Shown here one piece after another: positions 63,586 to 64,000 of a stretch of DNA of 64,000 nt. The stretch lies in the NCBI GenBank assembly GCA_944548615.1, contig OX155951.1, positions 24,548,915-24,612,914 on the forward strand. The letters are read 5' to 3'. Positions within the stretch are counted from its first letter, which is position 1, and each line of letters starts with the position of its first letter. A model generated the notes under the pieces. It did no database searches. It was not told the origin of the DNA and saw only the letters and a program-made list of their open reading frames with translations. Source of the stretch: Micropterix aruncella. Taxonomy: Eukaryota; Arthropoda; Insecta; Lepidoptera; Micropterigidae. The position numbers and the translations under genes were made by a program.

Positions 63586-64000
63586 TCACTGCAAGTGATC
63601 TCGTTATGTCCCGTGTTTTCATGGGAACATAAAGGGGGGAAGGGGAGGTGTTATTTTCAGAGATAATTTTGAAATATGGTACTAATCATAAAATATAAGT
63701 ATCTTAAATAAACATTTGGTTAGTTTCTGTTGTGTAAAAAATAGTGCAGATATTTAAAGGTCATAGAGAAAAAGAGTTTTTTTTCCAAGCGCTTAGTTTA
63801 TAAAATTACCTATGTCATGAACTATGTAACCAAAGGCTGTCAGAAGAGAAGGCATTAAAAGTTATTAACTTACACGTTAACATCGCATCGTATAAATCAT
63901 TCGACTGGCTATTTCGCCACGTTTAAAATCTGACTGCGGACACGTGTACTAAAATATCTTCCTTATTATACAACATTTGCACATGCAATTTATTGTACGT
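63586..64000. other. unassigned sequence
   Basis: Nothing was recognised. Confidence 0.4.

Overview
The window reads as intergenic or intronic DNA from an arthropod, most likely an insect. It is AT-rich, it is packed with non-LTR retrotransposons of several clades, a Penelope-like element, pogo, hAT, piggyBac-like and Academ-like DNA transposons and a tRNA-derived SINE, and it has very long (TA)n microsatellites. I found no host protein-coding exon, rRNA or tRNA gene that I can support. The species cannot be fixed from the sequence alone. Frequent short TAGGTA/TACCTA words would suit Lepidoptera or Hemiptera, but this is only an impression.

Layout. 1-3380: low-complexity DNA, a 3-copy 250-260 bp tandem repeat and a GC-rich patch. 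3390-5090: a decayed jockey-type reverse transcriptase (RT), broken by a short insert and by a 455 bp (TA)n tract. 5150-11400: an old RTE-like RT remnant into which a nearly complete LOA/I-type retrotransposon (5536-11240, ORF1 and ORF2 with endonuclease, RT and RNase H) has inserted, leaving a target-site duplication. 11400-23730: mostly unassigned DNA, with a Penelope pLTR fragment, a SINE, two (TA)n arrays, RTE and jockey/CR1 scraps and several GC-rich islands. 23859-27866: a transposon with terminal inverted repeats (TIRs) of about 370 bp, coding for an XPG/FEN1-like nuclease plus a CXC cysteine-rich domain (Academ-like), disabled by one stop and one frameshift. 28-49 kb: dispersed repeats, MITEs, a diverged tandem repeat at 41.3-42.6 kb, a Penelope GIY-YIG fragment, a minisatellite and GC-rich islands. 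49.4-58.5 kb: (TA)n arrays, a 630 bp tandem duplication, a pogo-like transposon (A) that landed in (TA)n and was itself invaded by a second pogo-like transposon (B), a 200 bp N gap and a CR1/jockey RT C-terminus. 58.9-64 kb: a hAT remnant, a piggyBac-like MITE, a GC-rich island and a third, inverted copy of the 41.3 kb repeat interrupted by an RTE tail.

Nesting gives relative ages. The RTE remnant is older than the LOA element. Pogo A is older than pogo B. The jockey remnant at 3.4 kb is older than the short insert and the (TA)n expansion inside it. The third copy of the 41.3 kb repeat is older than the RTE tail inside it. The likely sources of recent activity are the LOA element, pogo B and the Academ-like element; each keeps almost its whole coding frame and carries only one or two small lesions.
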